Origin: Tricholoma matsutake
Lineage: Eukaryota; Basidiomycota; Agaricomycetes; Agaricales; Tricholomataceae
DNA: 64,000 bases
Assembly: GCA_026075535.2 (NCBI GenBank)
Contig: AP026544.2
Coordinates: 9,486,001-9,550,000, forward strand
Reading direction: 5' to 3'
The notes beneath the pieces were generated by a model that worked only from the letters and a program-made list of their open reading frames with translations, searched no databases and was not told where the DNA came from. Made by a program: the position numbers and the translations under genes. Shown in pieces: positions 1 to 11,070 of this stretch. Each line of letters begins with the position of its first letter. Within the stretch, counting starts at the first letter, position 1.

Positions 1-310
1 GTGGGGAGGGGACAATGAGGAGGGGACAATGGGGAGAGGACAACAACAACAGGGGATGACCCCACCACCACCATTGCGAGCCCCTGCTTGCAAGGTGGAT
101 CCCGGGTGCTCAACCATGAACCAACAACGACGAGAGGGGGAACAAAACAGGGGCCAATGACATGGAGATGGGGACAGGGGACAGAGGAGGAGGAGGAGGA
201 CGACAACGACAAAAACGACAGAATGGGGAACAATTAGGCAGGGACAACGGGGGGCCCAAGTTTATTAGTTTTCATCCTCTCTTTTTTATTCCTACTAACT
301 AATGTCACTT
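1..310. repeat. Low-complexity hairpin-module cluster, partial
   Basis: GGGGACAATG-like simple repeats are followed by a CCACC...TTGCGAGC / GCTTGCAAGGTGG hairpin at about 71-109 and an intron-like stretch containing TACTAACTAA near 291-302. The same mix occurs at 33100-33740, so this is the edge of a repeat copy whose other end lies outside the window. No gene is visible. Confidence 0.55.
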
Positions 311-576
311 GCATGAAGTCATGACTGCCACCTCCCTCCTGGGGAGGTGACAATTAAATTAGTTAGTTTAGATAATATAATATATATTTGGTATGAGACC
401 CATGTGGGAATTGACACAGCACTGGGTGTCAATGAAAAGGTGACGCTGCACTGCCTGCAGCCTTGTGTGGTGTGCCACTCAAATTCCAATTCAAACTCCA
501 CCTATCAATGTGCAGTGAGTCATTTTCCAAACGACGTGGCCTTCCTCACTCACCAACATTGTGATACCACACACAA

Positions 577-3468
577 ATGCCTCGGAGGCCTGCTGCCCCT
601 AGTGTCCCTGCTGCTGTTGCTCCACCTACTGCCCCTGCTCTGATTCAAGTAGACTCTGACAGTGATAGCAGTCAACCTGGGCCTGCCATTCTTATCTCTC
701 CTGTCAAGGCTCAGGCTGCAAAGCAAGGGATTGCAAACAAGAGTGATAAGGATGTGTGGAGCTTACCAGATAATGACATTATTGGTGAGTGGTTGTTTCC
801 CCCAAAAGAATAGAGCTGATTTGTGCATATTTAGAGGCTTCAAAAGCTACCTGGGGCTCATCTGTCTATGATCACTTTGATATCACCCTACGCTGTGAGA
901 TGGATGCTAGGGGTAGACCCAAGATGTTATCCTTTGTATTTAGTTGTAAGGTTGACCCTGCCCATCATCCTGCCAATATTCATGCCCGAATGTCCACTGG
1001 CCATGGAACAAAAAATATCCAAGATGGTGTCAAGGCCTGTGATAAGCATGTAGGCACTGTTACTGACACTACCATGGTTGAATCTCCTGGCCAGCCCTAT
1101 TTGGCAGCAGCCCATTGTACCCTGATTGCTATGCGGTGTGCCAAAAACCACCACCCTTTTAATTCTGTCTTGGATGAAGATTATCAGGCAGAGGTGGAGA
1201 TGCTCTGTCCTGGAACCATTCTCCCTGGTCCTCAGACAGTCTCACGTGATATCAAATCTATCTATGCCAAAATGTCAATGAATGTCCAGAATTATTTCAT
1301 GGTGACATATATTCTATTTCAATGCAACTGTTACCATATTAATAAATATATGACTACGCTCTTAACTCCACCATTCATTTGGTCTTGGATGGGTGGACAG
1401 CACCCATTGTTGCATCTTTTCTGGGAATTGTTGTTGTGTGGTATTCAGATGGTATCATCCATTGTGCTATCCTTGAATTTATATGGTTAGTGTCCCTTGT
1501 CGCTCAAAATGTATTCTGTCTGACTAATTTTAGGTTAACTCAAAAACATGATGGAGTATATCTTGCCACAGTTGTTGCCAATTGTTTGAAATGGTTTGGA
1601 CTTGAGGAACTGGATTGCTTCTTATTTTCCTTTGTCTTTTTTAATCCAAGCTAATGCAAATTAAATTTTAGCTTCTTTCCCTTTGTATGGATGATGCTAG
1701 TAATAATGATGGACTGGCAAGATATCTTCCTATCCTCATTCCATCCTTTCATGGAATGGCCACTCATGGTTGGTGCTTTCCACATATTATTAATCTTTTG
1801 GCAAAGGTACATTTCAATACAATCATTTTCTCATGGCACTAATGAATTTTCAGATTTTTATATCTTTCTTCCTTCGACTGCCAAAGAAGAAACAAGCTGC
1901 TACTGTCCACAGTGAGTTTAACACTATTTATTCAATTTGTTGGAGAAGAGAAATAACCCATAGTTTCAGCTGCTGTTGAATCTGATGATGTCTCTGATGA
2001 TGAGCTTGCTGTGGAAGAGGAAGGTGTTGCAACTGATGCTGCTGCTGTGCCAGATGATGGTAGGGATGCTCATGATTCAGCTGTTGTCAAAACTACTCAT
2101 GATAAGGCCATTGAGAAAATGAAAGCTAAGGGTGTAGAGATTGATGAAGAGGAGAACAAAATGGCACTTCAGCTTTTCCCCTGAGTATGCATAACATTTT
2201 TGTGTCATAATTGACTTGTATGACTTTAATTTTGTGTATTAGGTTGCTGGTCTTGCTCGACATGTTCATGACAGTTCAACACTGAAGGAGAAGTTTGACA
2301 CTCTTGTTTCAAATGACAAGGACCTTCCTGGAGACAAGACAGCACTTGATCGCTGTGTTCCTACTCAATGGAATTCAGATCTCACATGCTTAGATGCTCA
2401 CCTATACTTCAGAAGTCCTATTGAACAACTCACTGGGGCTGCTGTCAATAAGCTACAAGCTTACCGACTTTCAGAAGAGCAGTGGAATCTTGCTGAGATG
2501 CTAAGTGCCATACTTGAGGTTATAATACTTGTCTTTCATAAGCAAATAACTGATTTTAATTTTGTGACAGATTTTTGAAGAACCAACACAACTGTTTTCA
2601 CAATCTCAGGTTCCTCTTATTGCAGATGTCTTACCTATGCTGGATTCCATTGAACAATCAATGACCCTTGTCTGTGATGATGAAGATGTGGAGTTGCCAA
2701 ATGTTGTCCATGTTGCAGCTCAAGCAGTCCTTCTTCTGATTGACAAATACTACTGTCTCATGAAGGACTGTGAGCTATACACAATTGCTATAGGTTAGTA
2801 CTTTTTTTTCTTCTCTGTTCTAGGCTAATATTATTCAGTCATGTGCCCTGACAAGAAACTCAAGTGGTTCAAGGATCATGGCTGCTCTGCTGCACAGATC
2901 CAAGATATCAAGAAGTTGGTTGTTACTCGTTGGAATGAAGCTTACAAGGGAGATGAAGAACCTCCCCCAGCCACTGAAGCTTCTCGAAGAGGCAAGGTAA
3001 GTGACTCCATTGTGACTCTGAGTTTAAATAACAATGCTTTTATTTTAGATGAAGTCAAAGTGGGTTAGAACACAGGACCTTGATGATTCTCAAGACCCCG
3101 ACACAATCAGTACATATTTGACTGACCCAGTTATCAAGTCTTCTGCTGTTAAAGAGGCTGGGGGAGTTATGAAGTATTGGGATCGAGCTACTCAGTGTCA
3201 TCCTTGGGTGTCAAAGATGGGACTTGACTTTTGCTCTGCACCAGGTGACTTTCACTGTTTTTAATTTTATCTTTACTAAACCTTTTGTATAGCATCTTCT
3301 GTTGATGCAGAGTGTGCATTTTCTGTTGGGAGGCTTGAGGTTAACCATCTTCAGCATAAAACTAGTCCACAAACATTCAAGGCTCAGGTTGCCATTGGAT
3401 CCTGGGCAAGAACTCCATTGTATCAAGGACTTTCAGAGACCATCAAGATTGTTGAGAAGCAGATGTGA
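577..3468 (+). pseudogene. hAT-superfamily transposase, about 12 exons, probably decayed
   Basis: hAT transposases cut and paste DNA elements in the nucleus. Exons can be followed across short introns with GTNNGT donors and AG acceptors, for example introns at 785-834, about 1486-1533, 1807-1852, 2794-2839, 2997-3048 and 3245-3293. The N-terminus is Pro/Ala/Ser-rich. The conserved hAT block LVLDGWTAPIVASFLGIVVV lies near 1376-1440, followed by RYLPILIPSFHGMATHGWCF near 1716-1775. The C-terminal dimerisation region includes SVDAECAFSVGRLEVNH at about 3300-3350, and a stop follows at about 3468. The donor near 1302 has no clean AG acceptor before the LVLDGW exon, which suggests a splice-site loss. 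I chose the start at 577 because the frame is open from there into exon 2. I found no terminal inverted repeats or target duplication. Family assignment is confident; activity is unlikely. Confidence 0.82.
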
Positions 3469-4063
3469 GGTGAGAATAGGACAAGGGCAGGTGAGAAAGA
3501 AGCTGAGACGGATGATGAAGGGGACTCAGATGAAGAAGCCATATTTTTTTTGTGATATTGAATTTGTAACAGTTGCCATGGTATTTGTTTTTTTGCATTT
3601 CTGATGACCAGCTCTCATGCTTTTGTATATGCAATATTCATTTGTCTTTTATACATTTAAAATTTTTGAAAATTTTTGTGCATATTATACCAGTAAGGGT
3701 GTTTAAAGAGAGAAAAATAAATTCTTAATTTTGTGCAATATTTGATAAGAAAATCTCAAAATACTATACCACATTGGTGTAGCTCTATATAAAATGATCT
3801 TTAGGCTATTTTCAAGGAATAAATAAATAAATCCCAACAATAAATTATATAGTCCAATACACAAGTCTTGTAAGCACCTACTCAAATATTTTCATGATTT
3901 TACATGCCCAATTGAATCAGTGACATTCAATTTCTCTTGGTAATATCCAAAAATGCATTGAAACACTAAATTTGCCTTTTCCTCAGTGATAGATACTTCA
4001 AACACATAACTATTAGTTGTATACTAGTAGTTACACATCAACAGTGCATATTACAACAACCTT
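3469..4063. other. AT-rich sequence, no gene seen
   Basis: This AT-rich stretch follows the hAT stop codon. I see no supported ORF, RNA gene or terminal repeat. It may be the 3' untranslated and subterminal part of the hAT element. Confidence 0.4.
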
Positions 4064-4792
4064 TTGGCAAAAAGTTCACTTATCAGTTTTGTGGATGATG
4101 TGGATAATCCATGGATATCATCCATATCCACAAGAATTTATCCACCATCCATGGATATTTACCCGGATGCATCCATGGTAGTCCCTAACCTGATGGTGGG
4201 CAGCAAAAGAATGAGTGGTCAGATGCACCAAGTCTCCCCAGTTGTCTCTGCCTACAGTCAACCACCCATGGTTACTGGTCACAATGCTGGACTATATTTT
4301 TCAGATGCTGAATCTGATGTGTCCAATGCTGGGACTGCTCCCGTTGTTCCTGTCCCTGCTCCCATTGCTCCCATCCCCATCCCCAATGCTGATCCTGTCT
4401 CTGCTGCCGACACCGATTCCGATTACATCCCTGTTCCCACTACCAATCCCATCCCTGCTGCCACTGCCACTGCTGATGCCAAGGCACTCATGGTTTGGCA
4501 AGGTGAAGATGATGTAGCAAATGATGCTTATCAGCATACCGCCCTTCAGGCAGCTATGGCATATGGTTCTGATTCATCATCTGCCCCTATAGGTTCCCCA
4601 ACTGGCATTGATGCCGCTGACTTCTACCTCAATGATTCTACCTCTTCATCTCCACCCTCAAATCCCCTATCAGCTTTTGCCACCACATCTGATGCAGCAG
4701 ATGTTTTTCTCTCATCATCAGAGACAGAGCTGATGTGTTCAGAACAGAAGGAACCAAGGACTTGGCTGAGTGACCCTTTGTATAAAGGATAG
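4064..4792 (+). CDS. Unrecognised Ser/Ala/Pro-rich ORF
   Basis: A 242-codon open frame. Residues 1-40 overlap GGATATCC-type word repeats. The middle is low complexity, with PVPAPIAPIPIPNADP-like and Ser/Ala-rich tracts and acidic patches, and no domain can be recognised. The last 20 or so codons are antisense to the RNase H end of the LINE, so that part is probably not native coding sequence. The composition resembles the disordered N-terminus of the hAT transposase at 577, and this could be the start of another transposon protein cut off by the LINE. The first ATG is not supported by any other evidence. Confidence 0.3.
   Translation: MAKSSLISFVDDVDNPWISSISTRIYPPSMDIYPDASMVVPNLMVGSKRMSGQMHQVSPVVSAYSQPPMVTGHNAGLYFSDAESDVSNAGTAPVVPVPAPIAPIPIPNADPVSAADTDSDYIPVPTTNPIPAATATADAKALMVWQGEDDVANDAYQHTALQAAMAYGSDSSSAPIGSPTGIDAADFYLNDSTSSSPPSNPLSAFATTSDAADVFLSSSETELMCSEQKEPRTWLSDPLYKG
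4088..4185. repeat. GGATATCC / ATCCATGG word array
   Basis: GGATAATCC, CCATGGATATC, CATCCATATCCAC, CCATCCATGGATA and GCATCCATGG occur within about 100 bp in both orientations. This looks like the subterminal repeat field of a hAT-type element, possibly the right end of the element encoding the 577-3468 transposase. The left partner was not found. Confidence 0.4.
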
Positions 4793-6071
4793 TTGCCTGT
4801 CATGAGCCCAAAAGATGAAGTATCCATCTATAATAAGAGCGACCATTCATGTGCCAAAGATGAGCATTGATGTTCACAGAAGTTCAGCTGGCATCGATAA
4901 GCCTAGTGGAGTTAAGATGGCCCGTGTAAATCATGGTGGGGTTATCTTCAGAGTCAGAGAGAACAAGACCTCCAATAATACCTATGAGCTTGCCATGGAG
5001 GATTGATATATTATGGCCAAGAAGCTTCATGATGATGGTGTGTGGGCCCATGATTGCAGATGTAACCAATTTGTTGTCCAGAGCCAGCAGATGAGAGAAT
5101 CATGGAGCCATCTGTACCCCACAGTTGGGTGTCCATAGACAAGTTAGTAGGGAGAAAATGATTAGCTAGGACAATGGATTGTATAAACTTCTCAGCCTGC
5201 TGTTGTCTAAGTGACCAAGAGAGTAACAGGTCAGCAGAACTGGGGTAAAAGGACTGAATCTGGGCTTGAGAGAAATAATCCTTGACTAAGCTCCAATTCT
5301 TCAATTGTGCAAGTGACCAGTCTCCTGGTGGAAGTGTCCTGAGAGTAAAGGAGGTGAGACTCAGAGCACCTACAGTCCAGCAGCCAATATGACACATCAA
5401 GCAGACACCCATGGAGTGAGGTGACCAAACAGTATGTCCGGTTGGGCATTCAGCTGGGGAAACAGATGACTTGAGGAGGGACAATGCATGCAAGATGGAA
5501 AATTGTCCATCTAGTAAGTGACTTTGGTCAGTTTTGCGAAGGCTAAGCCCAAGCTTCAACATCTGATCCTGTGCAATGATCCAAGCCACAGGGATTGAAT
5601 TTGAGAAGCAAGTGAATGACCTACCCAATCCTTCACCATCAAGGGGGTAGGTGCAGTTGTTGATCTGACAGGTCCAGTCAGCCAAAGTGATGACCACCAT
5701 CATTCTATAGGCTGGAATATGATGGTTTAGATCCCATGCCAGACCATCAATGGCAATTCCTGCATTGATGTGTGCTAAGGATGGGAAGTCAAAGCCCCCA
5801 AGTGCCAGGGGGAGGGTAGAAATGGTGGATGAAGGACAGAAGGGAAAGCTGAGAATGGCATGCACACATTTCATAATCTGTTGGTCCAATCTGACTGCAT
5901 CGGCATGGAGAATCGGTTGTAGAGATAATAAGGCTCAACAATGGGAAATGATATTTTGTGAAATAACTTTGCATAGAAGTGTGAAGGGAGTGCAGAAAGA
6001 GAAGGCAGGAAAGGAGAAGGAGTCGATGATATCTATGAGTTCCAGATAATGGGTCATGGGATCATCGACCC
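4730..6071 (-). pseudogene. LINE RT C-terminal region and RNase H
   Basis: The segment starts with MTHYLELIDIIDSF, continues through RLDQQIMKCVHAILSFPF and GGFDFPSLAHINAGIAIDGL, and reaches the RNase H start WGTDGSM near 5120. RNase H then continues in a shifted frame with GIIGGLVLSDSEDNP and HLNSTRLIDAS near 4890-4970. RNase H removes template RNA during target-primed reverse transcription. The first catalytic Asp (TDGS) is present, but the domain is broken by frameshift and ends abruptly near 4730. Confidence 0.7.
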
Positions 6072-6330
6072 AAAGTCTTTACACTGCCCCATATGTTCCA
6101 TGTGGATCCATGCAGAATTGTGTGGACTCCACATGGATCTGCATGGACTCCATATAGATTTACATCCCATCTAATGAACAGTTTTAGTTATGCAACAGGG
6201 GCAGACAGTCTGCATGGATCTGCATGGACTAGCTTGGATTCCACACTTTTTGCTTGGATTCCATGGATTTCGGCTGTCCGCATCCGAGATCAGACAGCAA
6301 GTACCAGCAAGGACAGTCTGCATACATCCA
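6072..6330. repeat. Element I left subterminal word array
   Basis: Words such as TGTGGACTCCACATGGATC, CTGCATGGACTCC, GTCTGCATGGATCTGCATGG and TTGGATTCCATGG recur in both orientations. They match the array at the right end (13395-13715) and differ from the arrays of elements II and III. Confidence 0.7.
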
Positions 6331-6361
6331 AACAGACCATTTGAGCTTAGCAAAATAATGC

Positions 6362-6446
6362 AACAAACAGGACTTGAACCAGTGATATTATAAGCATGTG
6401 GGAAAGTTTCAATGCACAATACCATTACACTAAGCAGCCATTGTTA
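6362..6446 (-). other. tRNA-like sequence, element I left end
   Basis: On the minus strand an A-box-like TGGCTGCTTAGTGTAATGG is followed about 50 bp on by a B-box GGTTCAAGTCC (6370-6380). Transcription would run toward the left terminus. No proper cloverleaf acceptor stem is seen, so this is a tRNA-derived Pol III promoter relic rather than a tRNA gene. Confidence 0.6.
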
Positions 6447-6637
6447 AGGTACTGCAACCAATGCTACATGTCATGTCAGCCAGGCTGATTAGATAAGGTC
6501 TATTATTAGGTATGTTCTATTATTGAAACAATAGTAATACTGTGGTGACATGGCATTAATTTTTCCCACTGTCCCACTACATCCCCCACCATGTCCTCCC
6601 TTGCTCCCAGCACCACAACCCAACACTCACCACCGAT

Positions 6638-7638
6638 ATGCCCTCCACCTGCTCTTCGACCTCCAAGACCCATAGCAGCCACAAGAGGGCTGCTTCGCCC
6701 CCCACTTCCACTGCCATGACAACCCATGCTGGCCATAAGCATGCCATCTCTATAGTCGCCAACGAGGCTGCAAAAGCCAAGAAGAAGAAGAAAATGGATG
6801 AGAACACAACAGAAAAGGGGGTTGAGAAAGGGAAGAAGAGGAAAGGGGAGGAACTGAAGCCCAAGAAGGGCAAAAAAAAACAAAAAAAAGTATGTATAGT
6901 CGCCCTCCCTTTACCATCGCCCACAAAGTCTTTGTAGTCAAAAAACTTCCACTATGCGAGCCACCGAGGACATGGCTGCCCAAGAGCCATCTCATCTCAC
7001 CAGGTGAGTGGTTTTTCTTCTTTTCTTTCACTGTTCATTTCCTTTCCAGCTCTTTTTTGTTTTTGTTTTATTTTTATCTTACTAATGATGTTATATTTAG
7101 AATGGAAGCCCTGCTCAAATGCAGTGGCATCGGTGTTGCCCCCCCAAAGTGAGCCAAGACTGGTGGTGCTGCCATCCCCCCTCCCTTCACTCAGGCAACC
7201 TCGAGGCAACACTGCAAGACCACACTCAAGCCACACCACGAGGACAGTGCCGGGAGTGACAATGAAAGCGACAACAACACTGGAGGTGACAACGAGATGG
7301 ATGACCCCACCAGCGAGACCATGATGACCAGCATGACCAGCACAACCGGCACAACCGGCATGACCAGCACAACCACCACAGATGATGAGGAGAACAACAA
7401 AAAGAAGAAGGACAATAAGAAGAAGAAGGACACTAACTCGGGTGACAACAAGGACAACAAGGAGGACAAGGACAACAAGGACAACAAGGAGGACAAGGAC
7501 AACAAGGAGGACAAGGACAACAAGGACAAGGAGGAGGACAAGGAGGACAAGGACAAGGAGGACAAGGACAAGGACAAGGACAAGGACAACAACAACCAAG
7601 GCAACAATGGCAACAACAACAACAACAGCAACAATGGC

Positions 7639-7718
<80 letters not shown>

Positions 7719-7900
7719 GTACAAGAAGGGTGCTGACAACAACAAGGCAAATGACAATGAGGCCGCCCCCACCACTTCTGTCCCCAGCACTGCGGCCACT
7801 GCCACTACTGCCACCAACACTACCCTGACTGCCTCACACACCACCACCAACACTATGGCCACCACCACTGTCAGTATTTCAGCTGACCCAGGTAAGTGTA
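6638..7900 (+). CDS. Unrecognised Asn/Asp/Lys-rich low-complexity exons in element I
   Basis: Two open stretches. One at 6638-6937 is Ser/Thr-rich, then strongly basic (runs of Lys). The other is open from about 7198 to 7891 and has Thr/Met repeats, KKKKDNKKKKD, many DNKEDKD repeats and a poly-Asn run of about 38. Candidate introns are 7003-7098 (GTGAGT...TTTAG) and 7892-7970 (GTAAGT...ACAG). The composition suggests a disordered protein. Spliced reading across 7970 meets a TAG soon after, so the present copy may be broken. Function unknown. Its place in element I beside the cysteine-cluster gene suggests an accessory protein or cargo. The minus-strand Leu/Cys-rich frames are shadows of the repeat. 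Confidence 0.4.
7433..7725. repeat. GACAAGGA and (AAC)n microsatellite tract
   Basis: A GACAACAAGGAGGACAAG-type hexanucleotide/nonanucleotide repeat grades into an almost pure AAC run of about 120 bp. The tract stays in frame with the Asn/Lys-rich ORF. Confidence 0.9.
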
Positions 7901-8001
7901 ACTCGTTTTCAATCTTTAATTTGTATTGTATACCTCTCCATGTATTAGATGTTATAATGACTGATGACAGGAACAATGTAGTTGGTGACCAGCCAGCAAA
8001 T

Positions 8002-8219
8002 GGTAGGTATACTTGTTTATTTAATATATTGGTTTATTTAAAATAGGTCAGATGTTGTGATGATGAGCCCTCCTCACAGCCCTCCTGGTCGACATGGAGC
8101 ATCTCCAAATGGTAGGCATACTTGTTTATTTAATATATTGGTTTATTTAAAATTGGTCAGATGTTGCGATGGTGAGCCCTCCTCACAGCCCTCCTGGTCA
8201 ACATGGAGTGTCTTGTACC
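8002..8219 (+). repeat. Tandem duplication of an exon-intron unit, period about 109 bp
   Basis: GGTAGGTATACTTGTTTATT at 8002 recurs as GGTAGGCATACTTGTTTATT at 8111, each followed by the same intron-like AT tract and the same exon (SPPHSPPG). The first copy ends its intron in AAATAG; the second has AAATTG, so its acceptor is lost. Confidence 0.8.
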
Positions 8220-9350
8220 ACAGGTGGCATCTTACATGGCCATGCACTTGGAAATGTTTATAATTTTGGTGACCACATGGATGTTGATGACCAGCAGGGC
8301 AAGGTTGTAGGCAAGGTCCATGTTCATACAATGCATGGTAATCCCAATGAGTCCAAGCCTTATATGGTGCTCAAGCATGAGGTCACCAACCATCTCACAC
8401 CCATCCTCAAGAAGCTTGGAAACTCATACTCACCAGTCAAAAGTACGTTGTTTTAGTTTTAAATTTTAAATTGGTCTTAAGACAAAGTCTAGAGCAAAAT
8501 CAGCATGTATTTGTATATGAGGATGAACTTTCAAATGTCCAAGGTCGATATGAGTCTGTTATTGAAGAAGATGGGGAGGTTGATTGGGCAGTTTTAAACC
8601 ACTGATTTACCTTGAAGCTTCTCATTGTAAGTTTTAATTGCTCTTATAGGAATTTATTTGTTGAGTCTCCACTTTTAGGTGGCTGATCAGACACCAAGTC
8701 TTGCTCCAACTCCAAATTCCAATTCACTCTTGCTGGCCTCTTCCTCAACCTCTATTTTTCCTTTTAAACAGCAGCTCATCACTATTCTTGGAATACCAAG
8801 TTCATTGGCCGGTATGGGTGATGTCTCTCTTCAAATCACATATAAAAAATACAAGGCTTTTCTTACTGCATTCCAAACCTATGAAGAAATGGTGAAAGCA
8901 AAGCCCTGGACAATCCAATGACCAACAAAGACCAACATTATTGAATTATTTGTGTCAAAGTCATTTTTCCATTCTCACTACAAGCATTATTTTCCCAAGG
9001 TGGCTGAACATGATGAGATGGTATCGTGGTTGAGTGAGGATGAGGATCAACTCTGTGATGTTGATTTGTGGGGGATAAAGAAGGAAGCCTATACATTTAT
9101 GGACTTGGCGGCATGGTTGCAGAATGGAGGAACTTTGGAGGTTGAAAGTGATGGAGATTATAAGGATAAGGGCAAGGGGACAAAAGGAAAGCGTTTAAGG
9201 AAGGACAATGCAAAAGTGCAGGAAAAGAGAAAGGACAAAGGGAAGGAGCGGGAGCAGGAAAAGGAGATGGGGAAAGGGAAGGGGAAGGGAAAGGGCAAGG
9301 GAAAGAGAATTCACAAGAAGGGCAAGAGTGATAGTAAGAAATCAAAGTAA
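8169..9350 (+). CDS. Unrecognised gene, 3' exons with Lys/Gly-rich tail
   Basis: Open stretches at 8169-8456, 8679-8921 and 8952-9350 read as one degraded multi-exon gene. Visible segments are HGHALGNVYNFGDHMDVDD, KPYMVLKHEVTNHLTPILKK, GRYESVIEEDGEVDWAVLN, the hydrophobic FPFKQQLITILGIPSSLAGM, then SWLSEDEDQLCDVDLWGIKK and a highly charged KGKGKGKGKGKRIHKKGK tail with a stop at 9350. Introns are likely at about 8441-8520 and 8626-8678. I do not recognise the family. The basic tail would suit nucleic-acid binding or nuclear targeting, which is inference only. It lies downstream of the Asn-rich exons and may be the same gene. Confidence 0.4.
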
Positions 9351-9696
9351 GCTTGTAAATACACAATTTATGGAACAAGTTTGTCATTTTTTGCACTAGT
9401 ACCCAGGTTTTCAAGATTGTCCATGCAATATCATCAGCTCTATTTTTAGGAATCACCTTGGCTTTATCATCACCAATCCTCCTTTATATGATAGGAATTG
9501 CCCTGCTTTCTATTACTGGGCCTCCCCCATTGAATCCCCATTTCCAGACATTCCTTTCAACTTATTCAGCCACTTCCTCACCACAAACTTCAGCTCCAAA
9601 CTTTCTTTATTAGCAGCCCTGGTCATATTGTTTTCCTTGACAGAAAATCCTGATCTCTTGAATCTGCATGCATGGCAGCAATATGTTAAATGTCAG
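9351..9696. other. Element I spacer, weak minus-strand coding look
   Basis: No confident gene. The minus strand near 9480-9660 has a short open stretch (ESLELKFVVRKWLNKLKG) that looks coding-like but has no recognised family. The stretch ends in AATGTCAG (9689-9696), the left target duplication of element V. Confidence 0.35.
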
Positions 9697-9849
9697 CAGT
9701 AATTTACAGTGCACATGTCCTAGCAGACTCCATATGGACTGTGTGGAGTCCAAGCTAGTCTGTAAGTAGAATCTGGGTCAATTTGATATCTTACGAGTTC
9801 CAAGCTTTTCAGACTTTATGAAAGTCATGATGTGCCTACAAAATATAGG

Positions 9850-9932
9850 TGTGCAGAGCAAGGATTGAGCCCAAGGCCTCCAAGTCATCACACAACAAAC
9901 CAAACACATGTGATCAACCAGGAGAATTATTT
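9850..9932 (-). other. tRNA-like sequence, element V left end
   Basis: On the minus strand ATTCTCCTGGTTGATCACATG leads to a B-box-like GGGCTCAATCC (9862-9872). It aligns with the right tRNA-like sequence of element III but lacks part of the A box. Transcription would run toward the left terminus. Confidence 0.5.
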
Positions 9933-10108
9933 GTTAGTAATACATAGTTTATTTATGACACTCAAACTCAAACTCAAGTATTTATCTCTCAAAAATTCAA
10001 CAAATAAATTTTATTAAGTGCATCGCAAGGAAGTATACAATACAATCAAATAAATACAAAAAAAACTAATAATAACTACATTACAAACTATAGATTTTAA
10101 AAAAAAGA

Positions 10109-10760
10109 ACTCCCCCTGAAATGTGGGGGAGGGCTAAAAGAAAAAGAAGAAAAAAAAACCCACCCCACGACCCCACAAGCAGTTGCTCATGAGGATGGAG
10201 GCGGGTGGCTTGTCATCATTGTTGTTCCACCTGTGATCCACCCCATGAGCAGTTGCTCATGAGGCTGGGGGTGGGTGGTGTGTTGTCATCATCTCCTTTC
10301 CCTGTGTCTGGGCGTTGTTCCACCCATGTTCCACCCCATGAGCAGTTGCTCGTGAGGCTGGGGGTGGGTGGCTTGTCATCATTCATCGCCATCGTCCCCC
10401 ATTTGGGTTTCTGTATTTTCTTTTGGGGGGGGTTTGGGCATGTCAGTGTGATGTGGCATGATTACAGAGGTTGGTGGGTGCTTTCTAGGCAGGTATCCCC
10501 CTTCTGGGGTCTCCTGGCATCCCTGGGCACCCTCGTAGCCCATGTCAACAGCCTCACATCCCGTTTGAATGGGGAGGAGGGGATTGGGTGGGTGTGGGTG
10601 TGGGTTGCACATTTTTCATCATGGGAGGTTGTGCCCAGTAGCATACAACCTAAAAAGCAATAAAATACAATTAGCTGATTGATAAAACCAAAAGCAAAAA
10701 AAAACACTTAATAGGGGCCCAAATGATGATTATCGTCATTTGGGCCCATTGTGTCAGCTC
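10109..10760 (+). repeat. Hairpin-module cluster in element V
   Basis: Three copies of CCACCC..GAGCAGTTGCTC..GGGTGG lie at about 10159-10207, 10234-10278 and 10320-10372. Then come the conserved CTTCTGGGGTCTCCTGGCAT...CATCCCGTTTGAATGGGGA block (10500-10580), an intron-like segment on the minus strand (10640-10712), and the palindrome GGGCCCAAATGAT / ATCGTCATTTGGGCCC at 10714-10747. The 152-codon frame at 10205-10663 is repeat-derived and not supported as a gene. Confidence 0.75.
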
Positions 10761-10992
10761 GGCTCATTGGGTCCTGTTCCATCGGCTTGGCTAGTTTGCT
10801 GTTTGTTGCTGATGGTGCAAGAGGCATCAGAGGTGGGGGCTGACTGGGCAGTGGTGGTAGAGGGAGGTGGGAGGCAGTGGCGTCGAGAGTGATGGTGGTG
10901 ATCAACATCAACAATGATTGGTGACGCATCTTGAACTTGCACTTGAGTCATGTGATTTAAATATGGTTAGATAATGCAATTGTTGCACTGAT

Positions 10993-11070
10993 AATGGCTC
11001 TGTGGTGTAGTGGTTAACTGTGCTATTTATGCTTTGCGACAAGGCTTGGGGTTCAATTCTACTTTAATAC
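10993..11070 (+). other. tRNA-like sequence, element V right end
   Basis: The A-box-like TGGCTCTGTGGTGTAGTGG (about 10995-11013) and the B-box-like GGTTCAATTCT (11050-11060) are spaced as in a tRNA. Transcription runs toward the right terminus. The acceptor stem is not convincing. Confidence 0.6.

Noticed and set aside
6072..6446. Free tRNA-derived SINEs ending in GGGGGAGTGTAAA
   Set aside because: This was my first reading of eight such units. They pair as inverted ends of longer elements with exact 8-bp duplications, so the DNA-element reading explains more. A SINE origin of the ends remains possible.
7191..7976. Long minus-strand Leu/Ser/Val-rich frames over 6997-7976
   Set aside because: They are the complement of the AAC and GACAAGG repeats; no codon-level or domain support.
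10205..10663. 152-codon ORF as a gene
   Set aside because: It lies wholly in the hairpin-module repeat, and its frame is not kept in the homologous copy at 42690-43110.
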